The notes: generated by a model not told the origin, from the sequence alone. Shown: positions 36,378 through 46,614, counted from the stretch's first letter. The stretch: 64,000 nt of DNA from Verrucomicrobiota bacterium (GCA_027622555.1 JAQBYJ010000007.1:1-64000), one strand, 5' to 3'. A program made the numbers and translations.

Positions 36378-37118
36378 CTATCGCCTGCTTAGCTTGGCTT
36401 TCCAGTAGAGCATTATCAGGAAACCAATAACTGCTCCTCCCACATGAGCCCAGTGCGCTATGCCTCCACCAAAAAGAGAAAACCCGGTGATGCCCGAAAA
36501 CATATCCAACAAGACCAGCGCGGGTATGAAGAATTTCGCCGCCACAGGGGCAGGAATGAACATGAGGCTGAGCTTTGCGTTGGGAAAGAGAACTCCAAAC
36601 GCCACCAGGATTCCATAAATTGCTCCCGAGGCACCTACTGCTGGAGCGTGATAAATACTTATAAGGGACTTTATGACCTTTTCGGGTACTTTCGACGTTA
36701 AGCTAGGGTCAGCTTTGAAGCTTTCTAATAGAACTTTTATACTATCTTCAGTGAATCCCGCACCAATCAAAATACCATAGGCGTTTGAAAATTGATAATA
36801 GTTTACCGCCGTGTAAATGATTGCTGCTCCGATTCCAGTGGCGAAATAGAATGAAAGGAAACGACGCCATCCCCATATCATGGTTAAAGGGACCCCAAAG
36901 GATGCCAGCGCGAACATGTTGAAGAAAATATGAGCCGGGCTGCCATGAAGAAACATGTAGCTGATGAATTGGATCAGTTGAAATTCATCATTCTTTGGAA
37001 AATACAAGGCAAAGTGATTTTGGATGCTTCTCCCGATTTCGGGCGCAAGGAGAGAAGGTGCAAAGACGAGCGCATTGATTGCGATCAATACGAGAACAAC
37101 GGGTGGAAACTTTTTCAT
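36378..37118 (-). CDS. Rhomboid-family intramembrane serine protease
   Basis: A 246-residue polytopic membrane protein with about six helices. The family motifs are present: HGSPAHIFFNM (helix 2), the catalytic serine in GASGAIYG, and the catalytic histidine in HWAHVGGAVIGF. A longer-than-usual loop of about 45 residues separates helices three and four (around residues 115-160). Rhomboids cleave transmembrane substrates; the target here is unknown. Convergent with the HAD gene. Confidence 0.9.
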   Translation of the reverse strand: MKKFPPVVLVLIAINALVFAPSLLAPEIGRSIQNHFALYFPKNDEFQLIQFISYMFLHGSPAHIFFNMFALASFGVPLTMIWGWRRFLSFYFATGIGAAIIYTAVNYYQFSNAYGILIGAGFTEDSIKVLLESFKADPSLTSKVPEKVIKSLISIYHAPAVGASGAIYGILVAFGVLFPNAKLSLMFIPAPVAAKFFIPALVLLDMFSGITGFSLFGGGIAHWAHVGGAVIGFLIMLYWKAKLSRR

Positions 37119-37326
37119 AATACGTCAGAATCAAGGCTTATTGGATGTTCTCTTTTTCACCAGTTTATAATGCTCTGCCTTTATCCACCACCTGCTCTTT
37201 GCCGAAATAAACCTGAAGTGGAATCCATCTTAATCTTAGGGAATCGACTTTGACTTCTTTAGATCTCTTGCTTGAATTTGGAGAAGCTTTTCAAGGTAGT
37301 ATTTCCTGTGTAGAGTTTATCCTTAA

Positions 37327-40251
37327 ATGAGAATTTCCTATTTAGTAATTTTTGCCTCGGCAGTTTATCTTTTCTCTGTTGGCAGTCTGGCGGCGAAAGA
37401 CACCATCAACTTCAACCGGGACATTCGTCCGATCCTCTCTGATAAGTGTTTCCTTTGTCATGGTCCTGATGAAGCGGATCGCGAAGAAGACTTACGCTTG
37501 GATATTCCTGATGGCAGGCTCGGCGCGCTGACGCCTCGGGATGATTACTTTATTATCAAACCTGGTGAGCCTGAGGAAAGTGAGCTGTTTTGGCGAATCA
37601 CCGAAGAGTTTGAAGATGAAAGAATGCCGCCGGCAAATTCCCACAAGGAGCCCCTCAACGAGCAGGAAATTGCGCTATTCAAACAGTGGATCATTGAAGG
37701 TGGAGAATACCGGGATTTTTGGGCGTTTATTCCTCCAACCAAAACCAAGTTAGCGAAGGTCAAGAATAAGAAATGGGGCGCAAGCGAGATCGACAACCGC
37801 GTAATGGCATCCCTGGAAGAACAAGGACTGAAACCGAATCCTGAGGCCGATAAACGAACGCTCATTCGACGAGCGACCTTCGACTTGACGGGGCTACCGC
37901 CAACTCTCGATGAGATTAATGAATTTCTAAATGATAAAAGTCAAAATGCTTACACTCGCTTGGTTGACCGCTTGCTCGAGAAAAAATCGTACGGCGAGCA
38001 CATGGCTCGCTACTGGGCGGACTTGGTTCGCTTGGCCGATACTAATGGGATGCACCACGATTTTGATCGGGAGTTCTCAACTTATCGTGATTGGGTGATA
38101 CGATCCTATAATAATAACCTGCCGTTTGATGAGTTTATAAAATACCAGTTGGCGGGTGACTTGTATGATGACCCTAGCCGAGAGCATTTGGTTGCATCCG
38201 GGTTTAATCGTCTTCACCTGATCATCGACAAAGGCACCGCCCTTCCTGAGGAGAGTTTGCACAAAAATGTTGTTGATCGTGTCGAGGCCTTCGGCACGAC
38301 TTTTCTTGGACTCACGGTTCAATGCGCGCAATGCCACGATCACAAATATGACCCCATTACTCAAAAGGACTACTACCAGTTGTACGCCTTTTTTAATAAT
38401 TTTGGTGGAGCTGCTGAAACGGGCGGAGAACCGGAACGAGGTCTTCAGCCACCATTCATAAATCTTACCACGCCGAAGCAGGAAAAAATACTGGCCGATT
38501 TCGACGGGAGAAACCGGGCGCTTGATTTTGAACTCCAAGCGATAGAACGTCTCCAGGGCTTGTCGGAAAAATGGCCTGATAAATTTAGTAAAGTTGCTGT
38601 GCCCTGGATATGGACTGAACCCGGGCCGCAGTCTAAGAGTGTTGAGTTTAGAACGACCCTGGATCTGCCTGAGAAACCAGAAACTGCAATGGCGCGATTT
38701 GTTGCTCTACCGGAACCGGATTCATTTAAGAGAGGTGCTTTTCAGGGGACCATTCCTAAATCGAACGACGTTCAAAATGCTGGGGGAAATGCTGCTGTTG
38801 TTTCGGAAGCTGAAGTGTTCGTGAATGGCGTTTCCTTAGGGAAAGCGCTCACCTTGAATGATGGAGTGGCTGCCGAATTGAGCGACATTCTTCAAGCTGG
38901 AGAAAATGTTATAACCGCAAAATCCTCAGGGAAAACCGGGTTTGCCTTTATTCTTGAATACACAATTGGGGAAGAAACGAACTCATTTACGACTAGTCCC
39001 GATTGGATGGTGAGGAGCGACAAAGATTCGGCCTGGGCGTCCTCCATCGAAGTGCACGACCCGGACCATGAAAGCATCTGGACTACGAGGGTACGCTCGA
39101 AAGACGTGCTGAGCGTCCAAAAGCAGATCGTTGATTTGAAGGCCAATCGAACGGCCTATTACCATACCATACCAGGCGCGATGATCATGTCCGAAATGGA
39201 TCCTCCTCGCCAAACGACGATGTTGATAGGTGGGGCTTACGATGCTCCCGATGCTCAGGTCGAACGCAACACACCAGGCTTTCTGCCACCCATGGAAGGG
39301 AAAAGGGGCATGTACTCCCGCATGGATCTGGCTGAGTGGCTTGTCTCGCCCCAACACCCTTTGACAGCTCGCGTTGTGGTTAACCGGTTCTGGCAGCAGA
39401 TATTCGGAGTGGGATTGGTTAAAACTTCGGAGGACTTTGGTGCTCAAGGAGAATGGCCCAGTCACCCTGAATTGTTAGATGAACTAGCGGTCTCCTTTAT
39501 GGACTCCGGTTGGGATGTGAAACTGCTATTTCGTTCAATCCTGCTATCCAATACTTACAAACAAAGTTCAGACGCCCAATCAGCCGCTTATACCAAAGAT
39601 CCGGAGAACCGGAAGTTGGCCCGTGGTTCCCGCTATCGTCTGGATGCTGAGGTGATCCGCGATCAGCTTTTAGCCGTCAGCGGTCAGCTCAACAGGACCA
39701 TGTACGGCAAGAGTGTAAGGCCACCCCAACCAGAGGGATTATGGGAAATGGTAAACATGGTCGCAAACAGACCCTATATCCCTGACAACGACGATAACAT
39801 CTACCGTCGAAGTCTCTACACATTTTGGAGACGAGCTATTCCGCCACCGCAAATGACGATTATGAATGCCCCTTCGAGGGAATATTGTCTTCCAAGAAGA
39901 GAACGTACCAATACACCCCTTCAGGCACTGCTCATGATGAATGAGGAACAGTACTTCAAAGCAGCAAAGGCTTGCGCGAAACTGACACTTGAGGAAACCG
40001 ATGATCCTGAAAGAGGATTAAGGGTTACCTACGAAAAGATCACGTCTCATCAACCTGCGGACGATCGCCTGAAACTCATGGAGAAAACTCTGGCTGAGTT
40101 TTTTGATATCTATGAAAATGATAAGGCATTGACCGAGTCGCTTACGCCAGAGTTAAGCGGATCAGAATTTGCCAAGCGAGTGGAGCTCGCTGCGTGGACC
40201 ATGATGACTCACAGTCTGCTCAATTTGGAACTCACAAAGGTAAGGAGATAA
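37327..40251 (+). CDS. PSD1-type cytochrome c/DUF1549/DUF1553 exported protein
   Basis: A 974-residue exported protein of the large family common in Planctomycetota and Verrucomicrobiota. After a signal peptide comes a PSCyt1-like domain with CFLCH (41-45). A DUF1549 domain follows, with a second CxxCH, CAQCH (333-337), in the context CAQCHDHKYDPIT. A jelly-roll-like middle part comes next, and a C-terminal DUF1553 domain begins around VVVNRFWQQIFGVGL. The CxxCH motifs suggest covalent heme. It lies two bases before a DUF1501 gene, the classical pairing. The biochemical role is unestablished; links to polysaccharide use are inferred. Confidence 0.92.
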   Translation: MRISYLVIFASAVYLFSVGSLAAKDTINFNRDIRPILSDKCFLCHGPDEADREEDLRLDIPDGRLGALTPRDDYFIIKPGEPEESELFWRITEEFEDERMPPANSHKEPLNEQEIALFKQWIIEGGEYRDFWAFIPPTKTKLAKVKNKKWGASEIDNRVMASLEEQGLKPNPEADKRTLIRRATFDLTGLPPTLDEINEFLNDKSQNAYTRLVDRLLEKKSYGEHMARYWADLVRLADTNGMHHDFDREFSTYRDWVIRSYNNNLPFDEFIKYQLAGDLYDDPSREHLVASGFNRLHLIIDKGTALPEESLHKNVVDRVEAFGTTFLGLTVQCAQCHDHKYDPITQKDYYQLYAFFNNFGGAAETGGEPERGLQPPFINLTTPKQEKILADFDGRNRALDFELQAIERLQGLSEKWPDKFSKVAVPWIWTEPGPQSKSVEFRTTLDLPEKPETAMARFVALPEPDSFKRGAFQGTIPKSNDVQNAGGNAAVVSEAEVFVNGVSLGKALTLNDGVAAELSDILQAGENVITAKSSGKTGFAFILEYTIGEETNSFTTSPDWMVRSDKDSAWASSIEVHDPDHESIWTTRVRSKDVLSVQKQIVDLKANRTAYYHTIPGAMIMSEMDPPRQTTMLIGGAYDAPDAQVERNTPGFLPPMEGKRGMYSRMDLAEWLVSPQHPLTARVVVNRFWQQIFGVGLVKTSEDFGAQGEWPSHPELLDELAVSFMDSGWDVKLLFRSILLSNTYKQSSDAQSAAYTKDPENRKLARGSRYRLDAEVIRDQLLAVSGQLNRTMYGKSVRPPQPEGLWEMVNMVANRPYIPDNDDNIYRRSLYTFWRRAIPPPQMTIMNAPSREYCLPRRERTNTPLQALLMMNEEQYFKAAKACAKLTLEETDDPERGLRVTYEKITSHQPADDRLKLMEKTLAEFFDIYENDKALTESLTPELSGSEFAKRVELAAWTMMTHSLLNLELTKVRR

Positions 40252-40253
40252 CC

Positions 40254-41693
40254 ATGGATCAATTTCAATCATTCTGTGACCAACTCAATCGCCGGCAATT
40301 TATCAAGCGTGCATCAATCGGGTTAGGCATCGCCGCGCTGGGAGGATCGATGGAACCTCTTGTGGCCTCGGTCCAACCAGGTCTGCATCATGCCGCCAAG
40401 GCGAAGCGGGTCATTTTCCTTTTCATGGCTGGCGCGCCGAGTCAGCTGGACCTGTTTGATTACAAGCCTGAACTGGAAAAGTTACATGGTAAGGAATTAC
40501 CCAAGGAGATCAGCAAAGGTCAGCGTGTGACTAGCATGACCCGTGGTAAAAAGCAGGAGATCTGCGCCTCCATTTTCAAGTTCGCGCCACAGGGAAAAAG
40601 TGGATTGATGATGAGTGAGTTGCTGCCGCATCTGTCCAGGCACGCCGATGACATCTGCATGATCAAGTCGACTCATACCGAGGCGATTAATCACGACCCG
40701 GCTAAAACATTTTTCTGCACCGGTTCGGAAATGCCGGGAAAAGCGAGTATGGGTTCCTGGCTTAGTTACGGTCTTGGGACTTTGAATCGTGATCTACCTG
40801 ACTTTGTGATTTTGTCCTCAGCTTTTTGGTCGGGAAAAACGAATGTGCAGGCTCTTTACAGTCGCCTTTGGGGCACGGGTTTCCTTCCCGGCAAACACCA
40901 GGGCATTGCTTTTCAATCGGTGGGTGATCCGGTGTTATTTCTTTCCAACCCCAATGGAGTCGACCGGAAGGCTCGCAGCAAGATGCTCGACTTTGTCAGT
41001 CAGGTAAATGCCGAGCAGAAACTTGTAACTGGAGATCCGGAGATCCAGACTTCGATTGCCCAACAGGAAATGGCGTTTCGTATGCAGGCATCGGTCCCGG
41101 AGCTAACTGATTTGAGTGGTGAGAGTGAGGCGACTCTCGAGCTTTATGGACCTGAAGTTAATCAAACGGGATCATTCGCGCGCAATTGTTTACTGGCTCG
41201 TCGAATGGCTGAAAGGGATGTGCGTTTCGTTCAACTTTTCCATCGCGGGTGGGATCACCACCGCGATCTTCCTTTGCATCTCCGTGGGCAGGCGCGTGAT
41301 GTCGATCAACCGATCTCGGGTTTGCTCACAGATCTCAAACAGCGTGGATTGCTTGAAGATACTCTGGTTGTGTTTGCCGGGGAATTTGGCCGAACGACCT
41401 ATGCACAGAACTTAACTCCCGGAGATAGAGAAGACTATGGTCGTGATCACCATCCGCGTTGTTTCACAACCTGGATGGCCGGCGGCGGTATCAAAGGCGG
41501 TATCAGCTACGGGGAGACCGATGACTTCTGCTACAACGTTGTGAAAGATCCGGTCCACGTGCGGGATCTCCACGCCACCATGTTTCACCAATTGGGTATT
41601 AATCACACCAAGCTCACTTTCCCGCACCAAGGCTTGGACCAAAAGCTCACCGGCGTCGAAAAAGCCTACGTTGTAAAAGACATCATTGCTTAA
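40254..41693 (+). CDS. Tat-exported DUF1501 protein
   Basis: A 479-residue protein of the DUF1501 family, which has an alkaline-phosphatase/sulfatase-like fold. It starts with a twin-arginine-type signal (NRRQFIKRASIGLGIAALGG), so it is probably exported folded. Internal motifs include FLFMAGAPSQLDLFDYKP, GEFGRTTYAQ and GRDHHPRCFTTWMAGGG. The ATG at 40254 sits behind a good AAGGAGAT ribosome site at 40242-40249 and overlaps nothing; an upstream in-frame extension from 40194 is dismissed. Almost always paired with PSD1/DUF1553 proteins, as here. Function unknown. Confidence 0.92.
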   Translation: MDQFQSFCDQLNRRQFIKRASIGLGIAALGGSMEPLVASVQPGLHHAAKAKRVIFLFMAGAPSQLDLFDYKPELEKLHGKELPKEISKGQRVTSMTRGKKQEICASIFKFAPQGKSGLMMSELLPHLSRHADDICMIKSTHTEAINHDPAKTFFCTGSEMPGKASMGSWLSYGLGTLNRDLPDFVILSSAFWSGKTNVQALYSRLWGTGFLPGKHQGIAFQSVGDPVLFLSNPNGVDRKARSKMLDFVSQVNAEQKLVTGDPEIQTSIAQQEMAFRMQASVPELTDLSGESEATLELYGPEVNQTGSFARNCLLARRMAERDVRFVQLFHRGWDHHRDLPLHLRGQARDVDQPISGLLTDLKQRGLLEDTLVVFAGEFGRTTYAQNLTPGDREDYGRDHHPRCFTTWMAGGGIKGGISYGETDDFCYNVVKDPVHVRDLHATMFHQLGINHTKLTFPHQGLDQKLTGVEKAYVVKDIIA

Positions 41694-41701
41694 GCTCCTG
41701 C

Positions 41702-42169
41702 TTAACGAATTTCTCCTCCGAGGAGATTCTCAATGTCGTTAATATCCCGAGGTCTATTTGCCGCCCTTTTCGCAGTAAGTAAATCGGACCGGGACAAAAA
41801 TATGGTGTGTCCATCGTCGATCTCTATTGAAATTGCATTTGTGTAGGCCTTTTCAAATTCCAACCCCTTCACCGCGTTTAGTATTTCGATAGAAACAGGG
41901 GATCGTCCAAATGCGAATACATCAAAGTGAGGGTTTCGCAGAAAGTTCTCTCGAGTCATATCGAAAACGGGCATCTGAAATTCTGACAAGGCATTTACCA
42001 GCCTATCATAGTTTTCTTCGGTTTTGTTGACCCAGATATCAAGATCACCCGTTGTCCTAGGGTATCCATGCAGAATTACCGCGTAGCCTCCAACAATCAT
42101 GTATTCTACGCCGTTGGAATTGAGCGATTTTATAAAATCTAGAAAATCCTCATGAAGTAAACCATCCAT
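41702..42169 (-). CDS. Nucleotidyltransferase-fold protein
   Basis: A 155-residue protein with the minimal nucleotidyltransferase pattern VGGYAVILHGYPRTTGDLDIWV (about residues 26-47, quoted in part): GG, then D-x-D metal ligands. Such proteins (DUF6036/AbiEii-like) occur in toxin-antitoxin-like modules and near HEPN or small partner proteins. It starts three bases after a 67-residue gene on the same strand, so the two form a unit. Whether it is a toxin, an antitoxin-modifier or a housekeeping enzyme cannot be said. Confidence 0.8.
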   Translation of the reverse strand: MDGLLHEDFLDFIKSLNSNGVEYMIVGGYAVILHGYPRTTGDLDIWVNKTEENYDRLVNALSEFQMPVFDMTRENFLRNPHFDVFAFGRSPVSIEILNAVKGLEFEKAYTNAISIEIDDGHTIFLSRSDLLTAKRAANRPRDINDIENLLGGEIR

Positions 42170-42172
42170 GGC

Positions 42173-42376
42173 TTACCTTTTTCTTGCCCGATGGGCTGTC
42201 TTGTCTAGCCGCGGCGGATGTCCATCAGGATAACCATAAGCTACGCTATTGAGATAGGCCGCCGCCGCCAGACGCTCTTCCTCTGTTTTTTTAGCCCAAT
42301 AACTGAAGTTTTGCTCCTCAGTTTGAGTGTGGGACCGCATGGAAAAAGAATTTCGGTCTAGGCGATAGCGTTCCAT
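42173..42376 (-). CDS. Small partner protein of the nucleotidyltransferase
   Basis: A 67-residue basic protein with no named domain. The central part (FSYWAKKTEEERLAAAAYLN) has the pattern YW...(S/T)xEERL.AA often seen in short genes placed directly before nucleotidyltransferase genes. Tight spacing supports co-translation. It may be the antitoxin or the accessory half of a module; this is inference. Confidence 0.6.
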   Translation of the reverse strand: MERYRLDRNSFSMRSHTQTEEQNFSYWAKKTEEERLAAAAYLNSVAYGYPDGHPPRLDKTAHRARKR

Positions 42377-42847
42377 TTATTTCAAAGTGCTGAATACAGA
42401 ACTGCTGATCAATTCAAATAATCGAACCAAATTTTTGATGTCTCATTTAGGGAAAGAGAAAAGACCAACGATCCGGCTTTGGTTTATTCGGCACGGGTCT
42501 AATACCCCGCCGCTTGCGGCGTTCTAAAATTTCCACTTTCAAATCTCAAATACCCCGCGGCTGCGAAGCGGCTGGCGACCGCAAGGTCGAGGGCTTGCCC
42601 CGGGGATTATTTATGTTCAAGAGTCCCTGCCTTGTTCGATCCTCCGCTGACTCGAACTTGCAACTTGAGGGCTTGAAGGGCAGATCGGCAGTCGTGAGTT
42701 CCATGTTTTGGTATCATGCGGAACATTTTATCATTTACGCAGGTTTCTGAATTTACAGGATCTCGAGTAACTTTCTGTCGGGATGGAATCATCCTATCCC
42801 GAAGATTGTTTCCAATCTGGCAATCGCCTGCACTCATCTCCCTAAAT
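42377..42847. other. Repeat-bearing intergenic region
   Basis: About 470 bases. It holds a perfect 6-bp GC hairpin (CGCCGC TT GCGGCG, 42508-42521) after TACCCC, and a second TACCCC-GCGGC motif 45 bases on, ending in CCCCGGGGATTATTT. These look like degenerate palindromic intergenic repeats. No gene is supported before 42716-42848. Confidence 0.5.
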
Positions 42848-45118
42848 GTGTCTTTTCTAAGAAACCTAAATGTATCTTTGCCATTTTGCGTTGTCGCAAT
42901 TTGGGTGTTATTTTTTGTCGGCGCAGTGGCGGAGGATGGAGGAATAACGAGAACGATCCCAGAGATTTCCGAGATTGACCCTCAACGCTTGATTCATGGA
43001 TTTAAACCCGAAATCACCGCGGTGCGGGTGAAAACACCTCCGAAGATTGATGGACATTTAGATGAAGAGATTTGGCGCACCGCTCCCAGCAGTGGACCTC
43101 TGATTCGAAACAATCCGAGACCCGGGGAACCCATGCCTCAGCCGAGCGAGTTCCGTGTGGCTTATGATGACAATTTTATCTACATGGCCATCTGGCATTG
43201 GGATTCAGAACCAGATGAAATTGTGGCGCGTTACATGCGCCGGGATGATTCCCAGCGTCCTGACGATTATTCTATCATCGTTTTTGATACCTTCAACGAT
43301 GAGCGCAACGGTTATTGGTTTCGAATCAATCCCAATGGCGCGCGTGAGGATGGGACCATTAGTAACAACACAACTTTAAATACTCAGTGGGACGGCATTT
43401 GGGATCTCAAAACCCAGGTCAACCAATTCGGATGGTTTGCAGAACTGGCGTTTCCGCTGACTACTTTCAGTTTTGATCCTAATAGTCAGGAATGGGGTCT
43501 GAATGTTACACGCAATATCAAACGAATTGATCAACGTGGTCTCTGGGCTTCGCCCCGCTCGTCCATGCGGTCCTATTATGTTTCGGAGGCTGGTAAACTG
43601 AAAGGATTAAGCGGACTGCAGCAGGGCTTGGGCTTGGAGTTCAATCCCTACATTCTTGGGACGCAGTCAGAGGACAAGGACTTGGGCACAAATGATTTTG
43701 ATTTCGAATGGGGTGGTGATTTTCGATACCGCATTACCCCAAAAATGAGCGCTACTATCAGTTACAACACTGACTTTGCTTCGGCAGAGACGGATGCGCG
43801 TCAGGTAAACTTAACCCGCTTCTCCCTGTTTTTTCCTGAGAAACGACGATTCTTTCTCGAAGATGCCGGCGTCTTTAATTTTGGCGGATTTGGTGAGCGA
43901 TTCAGTCGACGGTCCAGAACGAGCCCGGTTTTTCTACCTTATTTTAGTAGACGGATTGGATTAAATAGCAGCGGAGAAGTGGTTCCATTGCTCGGTGCTG
44001 CCAAATTGACAGGTCGAGTAGGGGAGTTCGACATCGGCCTCATCAATGCAGTGATTGATTCCACGGACGAACTCGGTAGTCAGAACGCTTTTGTTGGCCG
44101 GGTAAGTCGGCAGGTTTTCGACCAGTCCTCTGTAGGAGTATTGGCTACGCACGGCGATCCCAACTCCGATTATGATAACCTGTTGCTTGGTTCAGATTTC
44201 CGGTTTCTGACAGATAACTTTCTTAATAAATATCGATTGGAGGCTAATGTGTTTTTGTTGGGTTCGGAGTCCGATGATCCGGCTTTTGGAGATGGATTGG
44301 CTCCCAGTTTCGGAGGCAACGTAATATTGCCTGCGGATGAATTCAATGTGGAGCTTGCCCTGTTACACATCGACGAGAACTATAACCCCGCTCTTGGTTT
44401 CGCACCCAGGCGTGGTATCCGGCGGTATTTTACGAATCTTACTTACCAGCCCTTTACTGAGTCAGTGTCCTGGTTGCGGCAGTATTATCTCCTCTACGAT
44501 GGTGAGATAGTTACCAACTTTTCCAATGAACAGGAATCGTCCACTCACACCTTTACACCGGTGGGCTTCGCTTTTGAAAACGCTGACTACGCGGAAATAA
44601 GAATCGAAAATTCATCTGATGCTCCGTCAGAGGATTTCGATATTTCTGATGACGTTTCTATCTCCGCCGGCGATTATCGCTGGACGCGTGGCATCATCAA
44701 CATAGAGACCGCCACCCGACGCATGTTTTGCCTGCAGCATGAGTTTTCCTTTGGCGATTTCTATGATGGAACCCGGACGGAAAATACATCCGAACTAACA
44801 TTCGCACCCTCGAAATATTTTGGATCCATCCTGGCTTACACGAAACAGAATGTGAAATTATCGGGCGGTGACTTCGATATCAAATTGGCTTCGCTCACTG
44901 CTCTGGTCAACTTCACCCCGGACTTCACCTGGTCGAACATTGTTCAGTACGACAACATCTCCGATTCACTGGGTGTTAATAGTCGATTGATCTGGGAGTA
45001 TCGTCCGGGCAAAAAAATATTTTTGGTTCTTAACCAAAGCTACCTCGACGAACGCACCGGGTTTGTTCTAAAGCAGAGCGACACGACCTTGAAGCTGAGC
45101 TCGATATTTCGGTTCTAG
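42848..45118 (+). CDS. CBM9-like/DUF5916 outer membrane protein
   Basis: About 757 residues if translation begins at the GTG at 42848, which gives a proper signal peptide (SLPFCVVAIWVLFFVGAVA). The ATG at 42716 would bury it behind 44 extra residues and is the alternative. The N-terminal third is a carbohydrate-binding family 9-like domain (PPKIDGHLDEEIWRTA, YDDNFIYMAIWHWD). The rest is a DUF5916 region with aromatic-ended beta strands, probably an outer-membrane beta-barrel. Such proteins are common in Bacteroidota and Verrucomicrobiota and are suspected to handle glycans. Function unproven. Confidence 0.85.
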   Translation: MSFLRNLNVSLPFCVVAIWVLFFVGAVAEDGGITRTIPEISEIDPQRLIHGFKPEITAVRVKTPPKIDGHLDEEIWRTAPSSGPLIRNNPRPGEPMPQPSEFRVAYDDNFIYMAIWHWDSEPDEIVARYMRRDDSQRPDDYSIIVFDTFNDERNGYWFRINPNGAREDGTISNNTTLNTQWDGIWDLKTQVNQFGWFAELAFPLTTFSFDPNSQEWGLNVTRNIKRIDQRGLWASPRSSMRSYYVSEAGKLKGLSGLQQGLGLEFNPYILGTQSEDKDLGTNDFDFEWGGDFRYRITPKMSATISYNTDFASAETDARQVNLTRFSLFFPEKRRFFLEDAGVFNFGGFGERFSRRSRTSPVFLPYFSRRIGLNSSGEVVPLLGAAKLTGRVGEFDIGLINAVIDSTDELGSQNAFVGRVSRQVFDQSSVGVLATHGDPNSDYDNLLLGSDFRFLTDNFLNKYRLEANVFLLGSESDDPAFGDGLAPSFGGNVILPADEFNVELALLHIDENYNPALGFAPRRGIRRYFTNLTYQPFTESVSWLRQYYLLYDGEIVTNFSNEQESSTHTFTPVGFAFENADYAEIRIENSSDAPSEDFDISDDVSISAGDYRWTRGIINIETATRRMFCLQHEFSFGDFYDGTRTENTSELTFAPSKYFGSILAYTKQNVKLSGGDFDIKLASLTALVNFTPDFTWSNIVQYDNISDSLGVNSRLIWEYRPGKKIFLVLNQSYLDERTGFVLKQSDTTLKLSSIFRF

Positions 45119-45129
45119 TGGGCACGGTC

Positions 45130-46614
45130 TTATTGGATACCGAAGGAAAATAATTGGGCGTTCCTGATAGTAAACTTTAGGCGAACCAACTGAGTTCCAA
45201 ATGTGGATAAAGATTGGTTTGAAAACTCAATGGGAATGTATGTGTCATCAGCTCCTTTAAGGGTTGTTTTAAAATTCCGGATAGGGCGTCCGTCAGTGTC
45301 GCATACTTCAATCTCAAGTTCTCCAAACTCCGTGTTGCAGTTCACGTAGAGTTGAGATCCTTCAAATCGAAACGGTTTCGTAGTCAAAGTGCCTCCATCA
45401 CAACTCGCCTCTACAGCTACAAACCGATCCTGGATGATCGAAGCCATTCCGATGCTTCCGGTAGGTGTGCCTTCATCCGGGATCGAAGTTGGCCGGTGAC
45501 GATAGTTGCGACCACCGTAGTAAAAATGGAGCTCATCTCCTTCAGCGATAGGAGGACCCGACATGGGATGGATCATGAAACGATCCCAGCTTCCAATATT
45601 TCCCAATGGTAAGAATGGTTCACGAAAAGGTCTGTCAAAATGAATCCCATCCCGGCTGATCGCCAATTGGATGTCGATGGTTCCTATGCCAGGTTGGCTG
45701 ATGTATCGTTGAGCCAATCCAAGATAGATTCCTTCATAGGGAAAGACATTCATCGAATAAATCATGGTGCTCACCGGGTCGTCCAGATCGGGTCCCAGTA
45801 TAAAATCCGCTGGGGTCCATTCGAGGAAATTATCACTGGTCGATCGAATGACGGAGCGACCATTGTAGTGCTCTTCAAACCATTCGTGGTGTCCCCAGGC
45901 TTTTCGAATCTCGGGTTGTACTTTCAAAGTTCTACCATAGATTACGAATTGATTGTTACGATTCGGATCAATGAGAACGTGGCTGATATCGATAATGTCA
46001 TCGGATGCAAAATCCCTGACTTTGGTCCAGTGCAGGCCATCCGGACTGAAAGAAATTCCAAGACCTCGGCGAGTACCTGGATGCGATGAGCTTTCGTCCT
46101 TCGGCAGATCGCGCTGGATGGACAGAAACGCTAGTTTGTAACGCCGATCAGAATTTGTTTCGCGCAAGTCCTTCACTACACAGTAGGGCTGGTACATATA
46201 CCCCATCGTCAGCGACGGGATTACCAGGTTTGTTTTTTCCCCGTCCTTGAGAACGATATCCATGGCAGGCTTGTCCCAGTTAATTCCGTCCTGACTAACA
46301 GCATAAGCGAATCCCTTCCCTTTGGATTGGATATCGGTGGTATACCACATCTTGTAGATTTGATCTTCCGCATCGTAAATCACAGATCCTTGTGGGACGG
46401 CCATGTGACCTTCCCATAGGTGGTCCGCTAGTACTAATGGATTGTCAGGATGCTTGCTGACCGTGTTGAGACGTCGGCTCACATTCTCCATGGATTCAAT
46501 GATGTAATCATCGATGAACAGTTGGCGGTGTTGACCAACAGTGATGGGTTCTGGCTCACCAAAAAGGGGGAGACACAGCGTCAAAAAACAACTGACTGGA
46601 AAGAAGTGTTTCAT
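45130..46614 (-). CDS. Exported five-bladed-propeller protein, glycoside-hydrolase-like
   Basis: A 494-residue exported protein with signal peptide (residues 1-19). Repeated blade-like segments (YKMWYTTDIQSKGKGFAYAV, QDGINWDKP, SPDGLHWTK, RDGIHFDRP) give the periodic DGxxW/F pattern of GH43/GH32-type five-bladed propellers. A C-terminal beta-sandwich follows (about 400-494). Catalytic residues cannot be assigned with confidence. It converges with the DUF5916 gene and is divergent from the LVIVD gene, within a block of exported proteins. Confidence 0.7.
   Translation of the reverse strand: MKHFFPVSCFLTLCLPLFGEPEPITVGQHRQLFIDDYIIESMENVSRRLNTVSKHPDNPLVLADHLWEGHMAVPQGSVIYDAEDQIYKMWYTTDIQSKGKGFAYAVSQDGINWDKPAMDIVLKDGEKTNLVIPSLTMGYMYQPYCVVKDLRETNSDRRYKLAFLSIQRDLPKDESSSHPGTRRGLGISFSPDGLHWTKVRDFASDDIIDISHVLIDPNRNNQFVIYGRTLKVQPEIRKAWGHHEWFEEHYNGRSVIRSTSDNFLEWTPADFILGPDLDDPVSTMIYSMNVFPYEGIYLGLAQRYISQPGIGTIDIQLAISRDGIHFDRPFREPFLPLGNIGSWDRFMIHPMSGPPIAEGDELHFYYGGRNYRHRPTSIPDEGTPTGSIGMASIIQDRFVAVEASCDGGTLTTKPFRFEGSQLYVNCNTEFGELEIEVCDTDGRPIRNFKTTLKGADDTYIPIEFSNQSLSTFGTQLVRLKFTIRNAQLFSFGIQ

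Noticed and set aside
42634-42642. GTTCGATCC resembling a tRNA T-loop
   Set aside because: No acceptor stem, anticodon arm or CCA-proximal pairing can be formed around it.
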